The position numbers were made by a program, and so were the translations under genes. DNA of 64,000 nt from Nannobrachium achirus (taxonomy: Eukaryota; Chordata; Actinopteri; Myctophiformes; Myctophidae): contig OY997641.1 of the NCBI GenBank assembly GCA_963921795.1, positions 74,019,772-74,083,771 on the forward strand, given 5' to 3'. Of this stretch, positions 12,189 through 23,338 are shown in pieces. The number at the start of each line of letters is the position of its first letter. Position 1 is the first letter of the stretch. The notes beneath the pieces were generated by a model. It was not told the DNA's origin, ran no database searches, and saw nothing but the letters and a program-made list of their open reading frames with translations.

Positions 12189-13071
12189 TAATTTATTCAT
12201 TTGTTCAGGTTCGCTTCCTGGGAGGCATGGTCAGGTGCCTTCAGACCTCCCTCCACACAAGATTCCGTGGGATCCTGGTCAATGTGAAAATGGTAACTGC
12301 AGCGCCAGACGAACCACAGCCTCTACCTTTTGCAGACCCCCTGTATATCAGAGCAGCTGTCCTGGACCCAGAATATTCGATGATGTGGCTGGAGAAAGAC
12401 GTCCTTGTCAGCGATGATGTCAAGAGGGAGGTTTCTGACATGGCGAAAGGTCAGTGAATGTACATCTATATTAATAAGGTGCTTGAATACACACCACAAG
12501 TATGGCACACTGTATAAACACACCACTTATTCACTTCTCAAACAAACTTAGTTCACGGTAGTCAGTTAGGGTGATCAAATTATGATGATCACAAAACTAC
12601 AAACATCAGTTAAATGTAAAGAATATTTCATGCTCAGTGATAATTTGTTGTCCATTAGAACTGATCCTACGGGAGGTGCCAGCTGACCAGACACCTGAGA
12701 ATCCAGAGGAGGAGCTGTTGGAGGAGGAAGGTGTTGGGCTTTTCGCAGGATACAAGAAGCGCCGCAAGCGGGACACAATGACACCAGAAGCTCAGCTGAA
12801 CAACTACCTTAGCCTTGCCCTTGATACTGATCAGCCTTGTCTCACATTTTGGGAGGCAAATAAAAACTCCCTCCCTGCACTTTATAAGATTGCCATTAGA
12901 GCCCTTGCAGTTCCCGCAACTAGTGCGCCAGTCGAGAGAGTCTTTAGCCACGGTGGCATCATTTTGTTCTCGGATGAAGGGCAGCACCCTCTCAAACCTT
13001 GTGTTTCTCAAGTGCAACGATCTGTGAATGTACTGTATGTAATACAGGCACAACTTGACTCTGTAACATAG

Positions 13072-13675
13072 GGGGTTATGTTTAAACAGGATCTTAACTT
13101 GCACAAATAATTTTACTTTGGAAAGGTTGAATTTGCCCTGCTCTTATTTCTTTTATAACTCTTATCTTTAAAATATTTGGATATCTCTTTAGAAATGTCT
13201 GACAAAATAATACTCATGGTGGAGTGACTGTCAGTCTCAGTCCATGCAAAAATATGAATACCTTAAATGGATGGTCATTTATTTGAGTTATGTTTGTATT
13301 TAAGCATCTTCTCTGTGCTGTTTAGTTTACATTTGCACCTTGTTTGCACTGATCATAATTTTGACCTAACCCTGCCTTTGTAAAGGTACAGTAGCTACCT
13401 CAAATGTAAAAACAAAAAGCTTGCAATTTAAATAAATGTTGCAAAATGTTGAAAATAAACATTTGTGTCAAACATGCCATTTCTTTAATGGAATGTAGCC
13501 TTTGCCATCTACCTAGGTTCTAAATGATCAGACATGTAATGGATAAATGAATAGCTTTTAAGCTGTATACTGGTTTAATTCATGCAGAGTTGCAGACTAA
13601 TCTGCATGGTATTTTTTGACATTTACTTTAGAAAGAAGGGTTTCTCTCTTCAAGATATAAACCTGAGATAACCTG
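13072..13675 (+). other. 3' untranslated part of the hAT element
   Basis: AT-rich sequence after the transposase stop with AATAAA-like words near 13430 and 13455, suitable for polyadenylation. No other gene. Confidence 0.5.
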
Positions 13676-13821
13676 TGACTCGACTTGAGCGTGTGACTTG
13701 ACTCAACGTGACTTGACTCGACGCGACTTGACATGACAACCTTGTGACTCGACTTGACTTGACAAAACCTTGTGACTCGACTTGACTTGACTTGCCCACA
13801 ACAGAAAAAACTTGAGACTTG

Positions 13822-14568
13822 TGTAGTATATTAAGAGTGGTAGAAGTCTTGTTTTCCCCGGCGGCTGAGACAGATGAGAGACACAGAGTGGTCCAGCTTC
13901 CCTTGCCAAATGGACAAAGTCTGGTTTATTACAAAATCAAGCAGTTACAGTCAGTTGGCGGGCACAAATTCTTCAAGCTTCGATGTGGCGAGAGGTTGTC
14001 AAGAAAAAGGCCCGGACCAATGCATGCACCTCTCTTATATACTGTATTCTGTAACTTGTGTCTACGCCTGGGCACATCGGGCGCACGCTGAGCGGCGCGC
14101 ATACATGTCTCCCCTGTTGTCACATTCGTGTGTGTGGGGTACAGAATCAGTGCACCGGTGAGGTCAGCGGTTCCTCGCAGTTAATGCGCATACATGTCGT
14201 GCACGAACAACCAGTATGAACTGGTCTACCAGTAATACATAGGTGAGTTGTTTACGTTCGAGAGCTGAGATTCGAACCACATGTGTAGAGGGACCCAATA
14301 ACATGTTTTGCCCGAGTATCGGGTGTGAGCTACGTGCGCCTTATAGTGCGCGAGAATTCATGCGCGTGCATGCACTAACGTGTGTCTATAGGGTGTCTCC
14401 TTTTTGACCGGAGCGCACGAACCTAAACTGGGATGTGTGCTGGGGTGCCGTGTGTGTCAGAGAAAATACAGCTGGTTCCTATAGAGAGCTATGCGCCGAG
14501 GCCCAGGTCAGAGAGGTCACTGTGTGCTGGGAAGCGTCCCTAGGTTGAGGCCCTAACGGCTGAGACTA
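13822..14568 (-). mobile_element. Solo LTR nested in the hAT right end
   Basis: 747 bp beginning TGTAGTATATTAAG and ending GACTACA (TG...CA), flanked by the 4-bp duplication CTTG (13818-13821 and 14569-14572). Removing it rejoins the GACTTG repeat field of the hAT. TTTATTAC near 13925 and TTATATAC near 14035 suggest a poly(A) signal and TATA box on the minus strand. No internal coding region remains, so it is a recombination product. The retrotransposon clade is unknown; it is not the LTR of the neighbouring gypsy element. Confidence 0.82.
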
Positions 14569-14650
14569 CACTTGCTTGAGACTTGGACCAAATGACTTGC
14601 TACTCAACTTGGACTCGGATCAGAGGGACTTGTACAATTGTCTGCACTAC

Positions 14651-14760
14651 ACTACACACTGCAGGTATGTCTGTTACACACACAACACGACCACACTACA
14701 CACTGCAGTATGTCTGTTACACACACAACACCACACTACACACTGCAGTGTATGTTACAC
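14651..14760. repeat. Short minisatellite, ~40-44 bp unit
   Basis: Three copies of ACTACACACTGCAG...TCTGTTACACACACAACAC start at 14651, 14695 and 14735. They abut the hAT end, which blurs that border. Confidence 0.75.
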
Positions 14761-14979
14761 TTAAACGTACATTTCAAATATAAAGTGCTTATTCCATGGC
14801 CATAGATGTTGCAATTCTCTTTACTTGGGTAAAGTAGCCGTATCTTCAGTAGTATTCAATACAAATGCATTTTAATCCTCCATATGTTTCAACTGATTGA
14901 TTGATTGAAGACTTAATTAGAAGTTTGCATAGGAAAAGGTACAGTTTCATGACGGTACAGTTCACTGGTACAAGGTCTA

Positions 14980-16108
14980 TGTAACGGGTCCCAGGGCTAC
15001 TGGGTACCACATCAACAAAGCTGAACCTGAATAAAACAGGAAAACACGGCACAATGAAAACACTGGACTTGACTGTGTTCGTTTCCAGAATGCATCTCTC
15101 ATCAATCTGTAGGTTTTATTAAACACCAAAATATCAAACATCATACTCCTGTCATCATACAATTCACTCATTATTTCTGTCTTTAGTCTTTGGTTCAGTA
15201 GTGCTTCATTTTCACATTAAGTACAATATTCATTCACAGTTTCATAGTACTCACAATTACAATCACATTAATTCACCTTTTCACATATTCACTTAAATTG
15301 ACCCTTTAAACCTTTTTAAACAGTAAGACATATTTCCCTGCAGCATGTGACTGGCTTGAAACACTGTATAAAAGTGTATTGTTTTAAGGTGCACTGTTCC
15401 TTTAAGCTACTGGCTTAAAACACTGTATAAAAGTGTATTTTCAAGGTGAACTGTTCCTTTAAGCTACTGTTTACCAAACGTGACATTAGACCACTGTGCT
15501 GTTCACAGGACACTGAATTGTATGTTTTGGGGTGTTTATGTTCCACAACACTGACGAAATAATATACTGTAACTATATATACAAAAGTGCATTTCACTAC
15601 AGTAACTCTGCAGAATACTCCCGTTCTGAACGGCGACACGTTGTCACCAAAATGACGTCTCTCATGACAGTAAACAGGCCGTTCTAACCGGCGGCACGTT
15701 AGACGCAAAATGGCGGATCCCCTAGACAGTTTCTCTTCATCCAAACTTTACTTTATCACAAAACGTCACCCCAAACACCCATTTACAAAATAGCATTCAG
15801 CGAAAATATACTATACATCAAGCCCTTTTTAATGAGGTAGATCATGATATTGCCCACTGTACTGACCTGAATAAAACAGGAAAACACGGCACAATGAAAA
15901 CACTGGACTTGACTGTGTTCGTTTCCAGAATGCATCTGAGCTTGGGCGGAAGGGTGCTTCCTTATATGGGAGCCCCGGGCCGGGGAAACGGAGCCAAGAA
16001 CAAAGGTTCCGTGCTGAATAAAATGTAAACGGTACCCAAACGAAATTATTTTTAAAATAATTACTAGAGCACATATAAATGTGGTCACACTCTCTTAGGG
16101 GTGCCACA
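14980..16108 (-). repeat. 3' LTR of the gypsy element
   Basis: On the minus strand it runs from TGTGGCACCCC to CCCGTTACA. AATAAA is at ~15113-15119 on the minus strand, as expected near the R/U5 side. It differs from the other LTR at ~15703-15705 (GACGCAAAAT here, GACCCAAAAT there). Frames inside it such as 15415-15744 are not genes. The polypurine tract next to it is weak (GGGAAGCG at 16109-16116). Confidence 0.95.
15025..15937. repeat. 73-bp direct duplication within the LTR
   Basis: Bases 15025-15097 recur exactly as 15865-15937, 840 bp apart, inside one LTR; the other LTR has the same pair. A second internal repeat, period 59 bp around CACTGTATAAAAGTGTATT, lies at 15351-15470. The LTR thus looks composite. 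Confidence 0.85.
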
Positions 16109-16182
16109 CGCTTCCCAACAACAAAAGTGGCTCCCGACACTTTCTTTAAATAAAGAAATACTTTCAAAGAAAACCTTTCCCC

Positions 16183-19100
16183 TTAGAATGTATGTTCCTG
16201 AGAACTACGGTGTGTGGTGTAATCATCATGTATCATGTAATCATGTATTGGGTAGGTATATACTGGGTAAGTATATGGGACTTGGGGAAGATGAGATTGG
16301 ACGTGAGGGGCACCTTGGGCTGAGGGTAAGTATTGTTGCGGGTAGAATAGGTGAGCGTAGGGCATAAGGTAAGTATCAACAGCATTGACTGAGGGGTGGG
16401 GCTGATAGGTGGGGTGACCAAGGGATGAATAGGTGAGCATACGGCCTGGACGTCTTGCCCTTTCAGACCGTCTCAGTGGAATAGGGGAGTTTGAATCAGA
16501 GTCTTGTGCATTTTGAGGCAGCTCCTGCTCCCCGTCAGACTGGGGTAGATTGAAATCTATGTGCCCATCATCCTCCTCTGATTCAGTGTGGTCAGTCATG
16601 ACCTGTTCCTCTTCAAGCTGTATTTCAGCCTCCTGTGGCTCAGAGTCTGTTTCAGGTAAAGTTTGAATCTCCAACTGCCTCTGATCATTATGATTTTCTC
16701 TTAACACTGGTTCATGTCGGAATCTGACCAGTTTCCTAGGGGTTGGAACAGTTTCCCTCTCGGACAGAGTCTGTGTTTCCAGTGCTGGTGCTCCTTCTCT
16801 CTGGGACGCATTCGGCTCGGACCAGCGTTTTGGTATCCTTAACCAGTAACCTCCTGCTGACTCCTCTTCCGAGTCAGACATTTCAGCACCGTTGGTCTGA
16901 TTCCTCGTGTCATTTACTTTTGCCTGATAGTTCCTTTTCCTTTGTGGTGGTCTAGAGGTTGGTTTGATTGGCTGGGGTGGGAATTCTATTGGCAGGTCAT
17001 TGACAAGCAAGAGCAGATTTCTATGCAGGGTTCTGATCCTCTCTTTGTTACCGTTTTCTGGGTGGACTACATATACTGGGTTATCTGAAATCTGTTCTTT
17101 TACCACATAAATTCTGTTCTCCCAGTAGTTACGCAATTTACCAGGCCCACCCCGCTCACTCAAATTCCTTACTAACACTCTATCCCCTGGTTGTAAGACC
17201 ACTCCCCGAGCCTTCTTATCATAATAGGACTTGCCCTTAGCGCTAGATGACAGGCTGTTACTATTAGCAATACGGTATGCTTCAGTCATTCTTTTACGCC
17301 ACTTCTCAGCATACCCTTTGTGACTCACTGGATCTATCTCCTCTGACAGACCGAACAGGAGGTCAACAGGGAGACGAGGGTGTTGACCAAAGAGCAGAAA
17401 GTGAGGGGAATAACCGGTGGATTCATGCCGCGTACAATTGTAGGCATGAACAACCTGCGGGAGATGTTCTTTCCATCTTTCCTTTTCTTTGTCTGTCAGA
17501 GTACGTAGCATTTGCAACAGGGTACGGTTGAACCGCTCTGCTGGATTTCCCTGGGGGTGGTAAGGGGACGTTCGCGAGTGACCTACCCCAGAGAGCTGTC
17601 CAAGTGTTCTGAATAGTTCATTTTCGAACTCCCGCCCCTGGTCATGATGCAGTTTATTGGGAAAACCGAATCGAGGCACAAAGTCACTGTAAATCCGTTC
17701 GGCAGCCGTCTGGCCCGATTTATTTTTGGTTGGGTAGGCCTGTGCGAACCTTGTGAAATGGTCGATCACGACCAATATGTACTCATAGCCCCCTTTGCTC
17801 GTTTCAAGATGCAAGTAATCTATGCAGACCAGTTCGAGAGGTGAGTTAGATTTCAGGCTGCTCATTGGGGCACGCACATGGACTGTGGTTTTTTTCTGTG
17901 CAATGCAGGTGCATTTCTTGGTCACATAATCCTCTATACATCTTTTCATATAAGGCCAGTAGAACCTTTCTCTGGCTAGCTGTAATACTCTCTCAGTACC
18001 CACATGCCCCATGTTATCGTGTAGGTGACTCAATACAAGGGACTGATATCTAGAAGGGAGAACTAATTGTTTTCTTCCTGGTGTCCTGCGATACAGGACA
18101 CCGTTATCCAGGCACAGACGGTTCCACTCGTGAAGGAGCTTGCGAGCAGTCCCTTTCACTGTCCTTTTAGCATCCTCTGTGACTCGCTCATTCAGCTCCT
18201 TGAGCTTTAAGATCTCCCCAATTGTGGGGTCTTCCCTCTGGGCTCGACGCAACTCATCGTGACTAATCTCATTTAGGGGTGTGCGAGGCTGCGGAATAAC
18301 ATCACCAGAAGAGACTAAGAGAGCAGCCACCCAGGCCACGTCTTTACTCTGAGCGACTTGACTTCCCTCCCAAGATGCGTTCACCACCTCCTGTGACAAC
18401 TCCTCTGTACACCCTGACATGTACCCATCAATATCAAGAGGGATTCGGGACAGAGTATCCGCATCAATGTTAGCTCTACCAGGCCTATATCTGATGTTAA
18501 AGCGGAAGTCGGACAATTCTCCCACCCAGCGGTGACCAACGGCATTAAGTTTACATGTGTTCATGACATACGTGAGTGGGTTGTTGTCAGTGAATATAGT
18601 GAAGTGTGGAGCGTAAAAGAGATAGTCCCGAAACTTTTCACACACTGCCCACTTCAACGCAAGAAACTCTAACTTGCCACTGTGTAAATGATAGTTTCGC
18701 TCTGCAGCCGTTAGGGTTCGTGACCCGTATCCAATTACACGCAACTTCCCGTTCTGTTGCTGGTAGAGAACGGCTCCAAGGCCTTGTTCTGAGGCGTCCG
18801 TATGAAGGACAAAAGGCAGATCGAAATCTGGATACGCCAGGATAGGGGGTTGAGTTAATATTTCAACCAGTTCCTCAAGAACACTTTGGTGCATAGTAGT
18901 CCACTCTATAGGCGCTCTCGATGACAGCTGTGGGCCCTTTGTTTTACTTTGTCGGGGTTGGGTTTGCAATACTGGGGATTTACTCTGAAGTAACTCATAC
19001 AGTGGTTTTGCTATCTTTGAGAAGTTCTGGATGTAGGAACGGTAATAACTTAAGAAACCAAGAATCCTTCTCAAATCGCCTACTGTGTGTGGGGGTTTGG

Positions 19101-21057
19101 TTTTCAAAGCCAATACAGCCTCTAGGTCTTTGGGGTCAACACGAACACCCTCAGCAGATACCAGGCGCCCCACATAACGAACTTCTCTCTTGAACAGTTC
19201 GCACTTCTCTGGCCGGAGTTTCACACCCTGACACTGTAAAGCTTGGAGGACCTTGCGGACCACCTCTAGGTGGTCTTCAAAAGATCTTGAGTAGCACAGT
19301 ATGTCATCGAGATATGGTATGCAACACTCATCCCTCAGAGAGCACAGCATCTCCTCCATGCTTCTCTGAAAGGCTGCAGGTGCATTAGACAGACCAAACG
19401 GGATCCTTATCCACTCATAAAGCCCCCAGGGTGTGATGAAGGCAGTAAGGTGACGTGAACCTTCAGCCACAAAACCCTGATGGTACGCCTTACCTTGGTC
19501 GAGTATGCTAAAGCAAGAGTACCCCCCCAAGGTATCTAGCAGGTCCCGTATGCGAGGCAACGGGTGCCTGTCTGGGATCGTTTTCTGATTTAAGAGACGG
19601 TAGTCTATGCAGAGACGTAGCGTACCGTCCTTCTTCCGCACACACACGACAGGGGCGGAGTAGGAGGACTTCGATCTGACTATCCATCCCTTCACCAGGA
19701 GGTCCTGGATATACTCTTTAACCTCCTTAAACAGTGGTTTTGGAATGGACGTGTACGTTCTCTGCACGGGAATGTCGTCTTTTAAGTTGATCACCATTTG
19801 CAGACTAGGATTGCATCCGATATCATTTGCATCCCTTGCAAAAGCCTTTGACTCCTCATATAACATTCTCTTGGTCATCTCTTGATCTTCTTCCTTTAGG
19901 TGGCTGAGGCTTATGGGTGGATGCCACAGGGATGGGGCTGGTTCAGCAGGTGCAGTGGTGACCTCATTGACTGTTACTGTGGGTGTCAGTTCGCTAGGGG
20001 TATTAGCATCCACCACCCGTTCAATATTCTGTAAGGTGCCCAGAGCTGTCTTTCGTGGTAGGGTGACAGGGTGCTTGGTGTTGTTGCCGACAGCAATCAT
20101 GACATACGGTTTCGCAGGGTTACGTATCTCCAACAGGGCTGCCCCTACATCCAGCTGTTCTAGCTGCTGACTGCCCTCCTCTACCTCAAATAAAACCTGC
20201 CGGTCAGAAGGGTCTAGGGTTGGCGGAACCCGGCACCTCACCCAGGCTACTTGACCAGCGGGAACGACCATGTCATTTACACCTGTTCTTAAGCGACCTT
20301 GCTGTACACTCCGCCTTGTTGTCTGAATAAAGTTCACAATCGCTTCGGCTTCCTCACAGGGAACCGAGATGGCATTGTGAAGCAATTTTGCCAGGGTAGG
20401 CATCAGTTTTCCTGGCTGGTCTTCCATGAGCTGCTCTAAGACATTAAAGCCAATCAGTGGTTTCTCCATGGCCAGCCTACTGATAAGGAATGGGACACTG
20501 ATGGAGAGATTGGGGTCCTCATTCCCTGGTAGATTGATCATTATGGCTACCCAACCATCAAAGGGGATAAGCTCTCCAGTAACTGCATATACCTTGAGCT
20601 CTTCCATCTCCTCAATGATCTCAGAAATGGGTCGAATGGGGAGATCTGGCAAATAGCTGTCTTTCCAGGCACGGCTAATCATACTAACTTGCGCGCCTGT
20701 GTCAAGTAGTGCAGTTACTAACAACCCACTCAGGTGGCACTGTATCAGGGCTTTCTTTCCTATTAGGTTGGCAACAGCTCCACGCTTAGTGCATGGTGGC
20801 TCAAGGGTGAGGGATTCATTTTCTGTGTAACTGTTCTGTGTGCTAGCTACTTTAAGGGTAATGGGTGGGGGAGGTTCTGTTTTTCTGTCCTCACGTTTGG
20901 TTTTCACTTTCACCCCACCAGAGTGCTCAGTTTGGGGCTCTTTCTCATATCCGGTCACTCGCTGCCCCGCTGCAGTGACCGGTTCAAGTTTCCCTGGTTC
21001 TTTGGTTTCTTTAAACAGCCCACGGCCCTGTGACCTTCCTCCCCACAGGCAAAACAA
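16183..21057 (-). CDS. pol: Pol polyprotein of Ty3/gypsy element (protease-RT-RNase H-integrase)
   Basis: About 1,624 codons counted from the Met at 21057, though translation is probably entered by -1 frameshift near 21009-21015. Counted from that Met: aspartic protease DTGA at ~119-122; reverse transcriptase ~440-690 with LDQGKAYHQ (D~520) and YLDD (~582-585); RNase H with HTDAS at ~752-756 and TDNNPL at ~823; integrase zinc domain H-X4-H...C-X-C at ~1013-1051; integrase core with CIDY (D~1080), HHDQG (D~1139) and NPAER (E~1174); then a GPY/F-like region (~1300-1350) and an acidic, disordered tail. It makes the enzymes that copy and integrate the element. No chromodomain is seen. Intact as read. 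Confidence 0.95.
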   Translation of the reverse strand: MFCLWGGRSQGRGLFKETKEPGKLEPVTAAGQRVTGYEKEPQTEHSGGVKVKTKREDRKTEPPPPITLKVASTQNSYTENESLTLEPPCTKRGAVANLIGKKALIQCHLSGLLVTALLDTGAQVSMISRAWKDSYLPDLPIRPISEIIEEMEELKVYAVTGELIPFDGWVAIMINLPGNEDPNLSISVPFLISRLAMEKPLIGFNVLEQLMEDQPGKLMPTLAKLLHNAISVPCEEAEAIVNFIQTTRRSVQQGRLRTGVNDMVVPAGQVAWVRCRVPPTLDPSDRQVLFEVEEGSQQLEQLDVGAALLEIRNPAKPYVMIAVGNNTKHPVTLPRKTALGTLQNIERVVDANTPSELTPTVTVNEVTTAPAEPAPSLWHPPISLSHLKEEDQEMTKRMLYEESKAFARDANDIGCNPSLQMVINLKDDIPVQRTYTSIPKPLFKEVKEYIQDLLVKGWIVRSKSSYSAPVVCVRKKDGTLRLCIDYRLLNQKTIPDRHPLPRIRDLLDTLGGYSCFSILDQGKAYHQGFVAEGSRHLTAFITPWGLYEWIRIPFGLSNAPAAFQRSMEEMLCSLRDECCIPYLDDILCYSRSFEDHLEVVRKVLQALQCQGVKLRPEKCELFKREVRYVGRLVSAEGVRVDPKDLEAVLALKTKPPHTVGDLRRILGFLSYYRSYIQNFSKIAKPLYELLQSKSPVLQTQPRQSKTKGPQLSSRAPIEWTTMHQSVLEELVEILTQPPILAYPDFDLPFVLHTDASEQGLGAVLYQQQNGKLRVIGYGSRTLTAAERNYHLHSGKLEFLALKWAVCEKFRDYLFYAPHFTIFTDNNPLTYVMNTCKLNAVGHRWVGELSDFRFNIRYRPGRANIDADTLSRIPLDIDGYMSGCTEELSQEVVNASWEGSQVAQSKDVAWVAALLVSSGDVIPQPRTPLNEISHDELRRAQREDPTIGEILKLKELNERVTEDAKRTVKGTARKLLHEWNRLCLDNGVLYRRTPGRKQLVLPSRYQSLVLSHLHDNMGHVGTERVLQLARERFYWPYMKRCIEDYVTKKCTCIAQKKTTVHVRAPMSSLKSNSPLELVCIDYLHLETSKGGYEYILVVIDHFTRFAQAYPTKNKSGQTAAERIYSDFVPRFGFPNKLHHDQGREFENELFRTLGQLSGVGHSRTSPYHPQGNPAERFNRTLLQMLRTLTDKEKERWKEHLPQVVHAYNCTRHESTGYSPHFLLFGQHPRLPVDLLFGLSEEIDPVSHKGYAEKWRKRMTEAYRIANSNSLSSSAKGKSYYDKKARGVVLQPGDRVLVRNLSERGGPGKLRNYWENRIYVVKEQISDNPVYVVHPENGNKERIRTLHRNLLLLVNDLPIEFPPQPIKPTSRPPQRKRNYQAKVNDTRNQTNGAEMSDSEEESAGGYWLRIPKRWSEPNASQREGAPALETQTLSERETVPTPRKLVRFRHEPVLRENHNDQRQLEIQTLPETDSEPQEAEIQLEEEQVMTDHTESEEDDGHIDFNLPQSDGEQELPQNAQDSDSNSPIPLRRSERARRPGRMLTYSSLGHPTYQPHPSVNAVDTYLMPYAHLFYPQQYLPSAQGAPHVQSHLPQVPYTYPVYTYPIHDYMIHDDYTTHRSSQEHTF
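20951..21015 (-). promoter_or_regulatory. Predicted -1 ribosomal frameshift signal, gag-pol
   Basis: On the minus strand the gag frame reads T TTA AAG at 21015-21009, a heptamer of the X XXY YYZ type just past the zinc knuckle. About 26 nt on, a perfect 9-bp stem (CCGGTCACT / AGTGACCGG, 20982-20974 and 20959-20951) closes a 14-nt loop, and the gag stop TGA lies within its 3' arm. Pol is in the -1 frame. The spacer is longer than the usual 5-9 nt, so the stem's role is an inference; the heptamer and frame relation are seen directly. Confidence 0.75.
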
Positions 21058-22577
21058 TGATTACAGTCTGACCGGTTCTGCTCTACACATATTGAACACC
21101 GGTAGGACCGCTCTCTTTGGCTTCTCTGGTCTGAGGGTCGTGGCTGACTTTGGCATTTCATTGATTCGATCATATTGGCGAGCGCATCTACTTTGTCCGC
21201 AAGCTCCTTAATTTGGTCTGGCTTCGTTTTGACTGGTGTGCTCTCTTGCTTGGTGCTAGGTTCTTGGACAGTATTGAGCTCAATCTGTGCACTATGCGCG
21301 TGTGTGGTCTGTCGACAGGAAGAACCTATTCTCTTCTGTCTCTCACTTTCCTCACTAGTGATTTTCATTACGTGACGGAGTATGATATCATCCCCTACAT
21401 CTCTATCCGATAGGAGGGGCTTTAGTTCTCGGCGTATGTCACCGTGTTTGTAACCTAAACCCTGGTAGACTGTATGTAGGAAAACATCTTGAACAGTGGC
21501 TGCACTGTACTGTATGCCTGCATCTGACAGTTTGGAGGTGAATAGGATGCGCTGCTTCAACCCTATCACACGGTAGAGGAACTGTTGTGGCGTCTCGTTC
21601 TCATCCTGTTTGGCACACATTAATTCTTGGAATAACTCTGTGCTGTTTTTCTCTCTAAGGTGAGCCTGGAGGAACCCATTGAGTTCAATCACTGTGAGAT
21701 CATCTTTATTGATTAGCATATCTTTAAACGTTCCAGGTTTTATCATTCGGAGAACACCGCAGACAATTTCTGTGTCAGAGAAGCCTTCTCTGATACCTTC
21801 CTCAATCTGCTTACAGACATTGTTATAACTGATGTCTGATGACTGGTCTCCAATCTGACCCCCTTGTACTTTAAACTCCCTCCTCTGAAGGTAAGAGAGA
21901 TCCTTTAGGGAAATCATCCCCTCATGGACAGGTCGGACAATAGAGGGGCTTGGTGAGTGGTGGCGTGATGAGACACTATGAGGCCTACTAGGTTGAGAGG
22001 GCAAAGGTGGGGAGTACGGGGTCTGTACTGTAGGTAGCATAATGTTTTGCCTAAGCCTCTTGCCAAGCTCTTCATAGCTGGTGAGCATTTCCACTAACTC
22101 CATATTTGTGGCACCATTAGGGTTAACTGTGCCTTCGGCTTGTGACATTTGGTTCACAGCATTGCCTGTAGTGGCTGCATGGTCAGTTTGGTGTGGTGTA
22201 GTGACACTGCCATCTGCACTATGAGCACTAGTTGCTGTGTGTGAACCCGTTTCTGTGTTGTGTGATGTTGTGTTTAAACCACCCGAGTTATCTGATGAAC
22301 CTGGTACACAACGTTTCTGAACAAGTTTTTCAATAACATCATTCAAAATCAACAGTTCAGTCATACCACTATCTTCTAAATCAAGCAAGTGTTTACTATT
22401 CAGATATGCACTTACATGGTCGAAGCAAGCTTCTTGGTCTCCTTTGATGGACTCAGAGACTAGTGGGTCGAGTCCTGGACCCAAGCCCTGAGCGAGCTCA
22501 AAGAGGTCTTCTGCTGAGAAGGTGAGTAGTTTTTTTCTAATGTCCCACACAAGACGCTTTCTCTCGCTGTCAGCCAT
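20955..22577 (-). CDS. gag: Gag polyprotein of Ty3/gypsy element
   Basis: 540 codons. The start ATG at 22577 has a strong context (GCCATGG). The N-terminal half is Ser/Thr/Gln-rich and low in complexity. The central part is helical with capsid-like character (...[15 protein letters not shown]...). The C-terminus is basic and ends in one CCHC zinc knuckle, [14 protein letters not shown] (~507-520), that binds RNA in the particle. It overlaps pol by 103 nt in a -1 relation. It lies 738 nt downstream of the primer site. Intact as read. Confidence 0.92.
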   Translation of the reverse strand: MADSERKRLVWDIRKKLLTFSAEDLFELAQGLGPGLDPLVSESIKGDQEACFDHVSAYLNSKHLLDLEDSGMTELLILNDVIEKLVQKRCVPGSSDNSGGLNTTSHNTETGSHTATSAHSADGSVTTPHQTDHAATTGNAVNQMSQAEGTVNPNGATNMELVEMLTSYEELGKRLRQNIMLPTVQTPYSPPLPSQPSRPHSVSSRHHSPSPSIVRPVHEGMISLKDLSYLQRREFKVQGGQIGDQSSDISYNNVCKQIEEGIREGFSDTEIVCGVLRMIKPGTFKDMLINKDDLTVIELNGFLQAHLREKNSTELFQELMCAKQDENETPQQFLYRVIGLKQRILFTSKLSDAGIQYSAATVQDVFLHTVYQGLGYKHGDIRRELKPLLSDRDVGDDIILRHVMKITSEESERQKRIGSSCRQTTHAHSAQIELNTVQEPSTKQESTPVKTKPDQIKELADKVDALANMIESMKCQSQPRPSDQRSQRERSYRCSICVEQNRSDCNHCFACGEEGHRAVGCLKKPKNQGNLNRSLQRGSE

Positions 22578-23315
22578 GGCAATGTTCCTTGTACTTCACG
22601 TTTGGTTACACAGTCTGGCAGCGTCTTGATCTCTGGCCTTCACACTAAGTGTGACACAGTTCAACAGCGACTCTGTCTCAGTCCTTCACGCTGGATGTGA
22701 CACAATCCAACAACTCGGCTTCCGGTCTTCACGCTGGGTGTTTTACAGTTCAACAGCGGCTTAGTCTGAATCCCTAACAACGACTCTGCTCCAGCAGCCG
22801 ATGCTCTGCTCCAGCTGACAACAACGACCCCAGCTGGTGGTGACAACGACTCCAGCTGGCAGTGACAACGACTCCACCTGACAACCACGACTTCAGCTGG
22901 CGGTGTCAACGACTCCAGCTGAAAACAACGGCTCCAGCTCGTGACGACGGCGACTCCCGTTGACAATGATGACTACTCCAACTGATGACGATGGCGACTC
23001 TAGCTGATGGTGACAACAACTCCAGCTGACACCGACGGCTATAGACGACAACAGCGACTCCAGTTGACAATGGCGACGACTCCAACTGCGATGACGACTC
23101 CAGCTGATGGCTCTGCTTTGGCTGACGGTGACTCTGCTTCAGTCGCCAGCTCTCTGCTCTAGCTGACGACCTTCTGCTTCTACCGACACTCTCTGCTTCA
23201 ACCGACAGCTTTCTGCTCAGTCGACAGCTCTCTGCTCTAGCTGACGACCCTCTGCTGGCATCAGTCGGTTCCCGGTGTCATTAAGAGATCAGCGACATAC
23301 CAGTAGGTGGCGCCG
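22578..23315 (-). repeat. Untranslated leader with a CAGCTG-rich degenerate tandem repeat
   Basis: The stretch 22780-23250 is built of ragged units of about 20-35 bp around GACAACGACTCCAGCTG and, nearer the LTR, CTCTGCTT/CAGCTGACG words. Near 22620-22760 a longer unit (CTTCACGCTGG...CACA-TTCAACA) occurs three times. It separates the primer site from gag, where packaging signals of retroelements lie. Confidence 0.75.
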
Positions 23316-23333
23316 ATCCCGGACGAGCCCCCA
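23316..23333 (-). promoter_or_regulatory. Primer binding site, tRNA-Pro type
   Basis: The minus strand reads TGGGGGCTCGTCCGGGAT, the 18-nt site complementary to the 3' end of tRNA-Pro used by murine-leukaemia-type retroviruses. It begins 5 nt inside the 5' LTR end. Confidence 0.92.
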
Positions 23334-23338
23334 AGATT

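Larger units (their letters stand above)
7929..13071 (+). pseudogene. ZBED-like hAT transposase, six exons, two frameshifts
   Basis: Exons are 7929-8134, 10579-11258, 11412-11703, 11883-12061, 12209-12449 and 12659-13071, all with GT-AG borders and agreeing phases. Exon 1 encodes a BED zinc finger (FHSDGKQRKAQCKICNAKL, then H-X4-H-like RHLKTAH). Exon 2 holds the first catalytic region (LTVDIWSD) and VVLCDNAANMKKAF. Exon 3 carries the hAT signature NTRWGSTY. Exon 6 ends with the dimerisation domain (ATSAPVERVFSHGG). The frame breaks near 10940, just after DIWSD, and again near 12970, after FSHGGII, where the next frame continues with KGSTLSNLVFLKCN. The protein is therefore dead as read here. 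A domesticated gene is unlikely given the terminal repeats. Confidence 0.85.
7584..14645 (+). mobile_element. hAT transposon encoding a ZBED-type transposase (decayed, ~6.3 kb)
   Basis: The outer ends share an inverted GCAGACAATTG (7584-7594 and 14635-14645). Inside each end is a field of degenerate direct repeats built from ACTCGAGTC / GACTCGACTTGACTTG words (7595-7760; 13676-13821 continued at 14573-14634). Such subterminal repeats are typical hAT transposase-binding sites. Between them lies a six-exon transposase relic. A solo LTR is inserted in the right repeat field. The 8 bases flanking the two ends do not match, so the exact limits are less sure than the content. Confidence 0.75.

Noticed and set aside
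15415..16167. Frames of ~100 codons inside the LTRs (also 23774-24520), identical in both copies
   Set aside because: Identity comes from LTR identity, not selection; they lie in untranslated LTR sequence and match no known protein.
16109..16182. Envelope gene of the gypsy element
   Set aside because: Only 74 bp separate pol from the 3' LTR, and no frame after integrase has signal peptide or membrane features.
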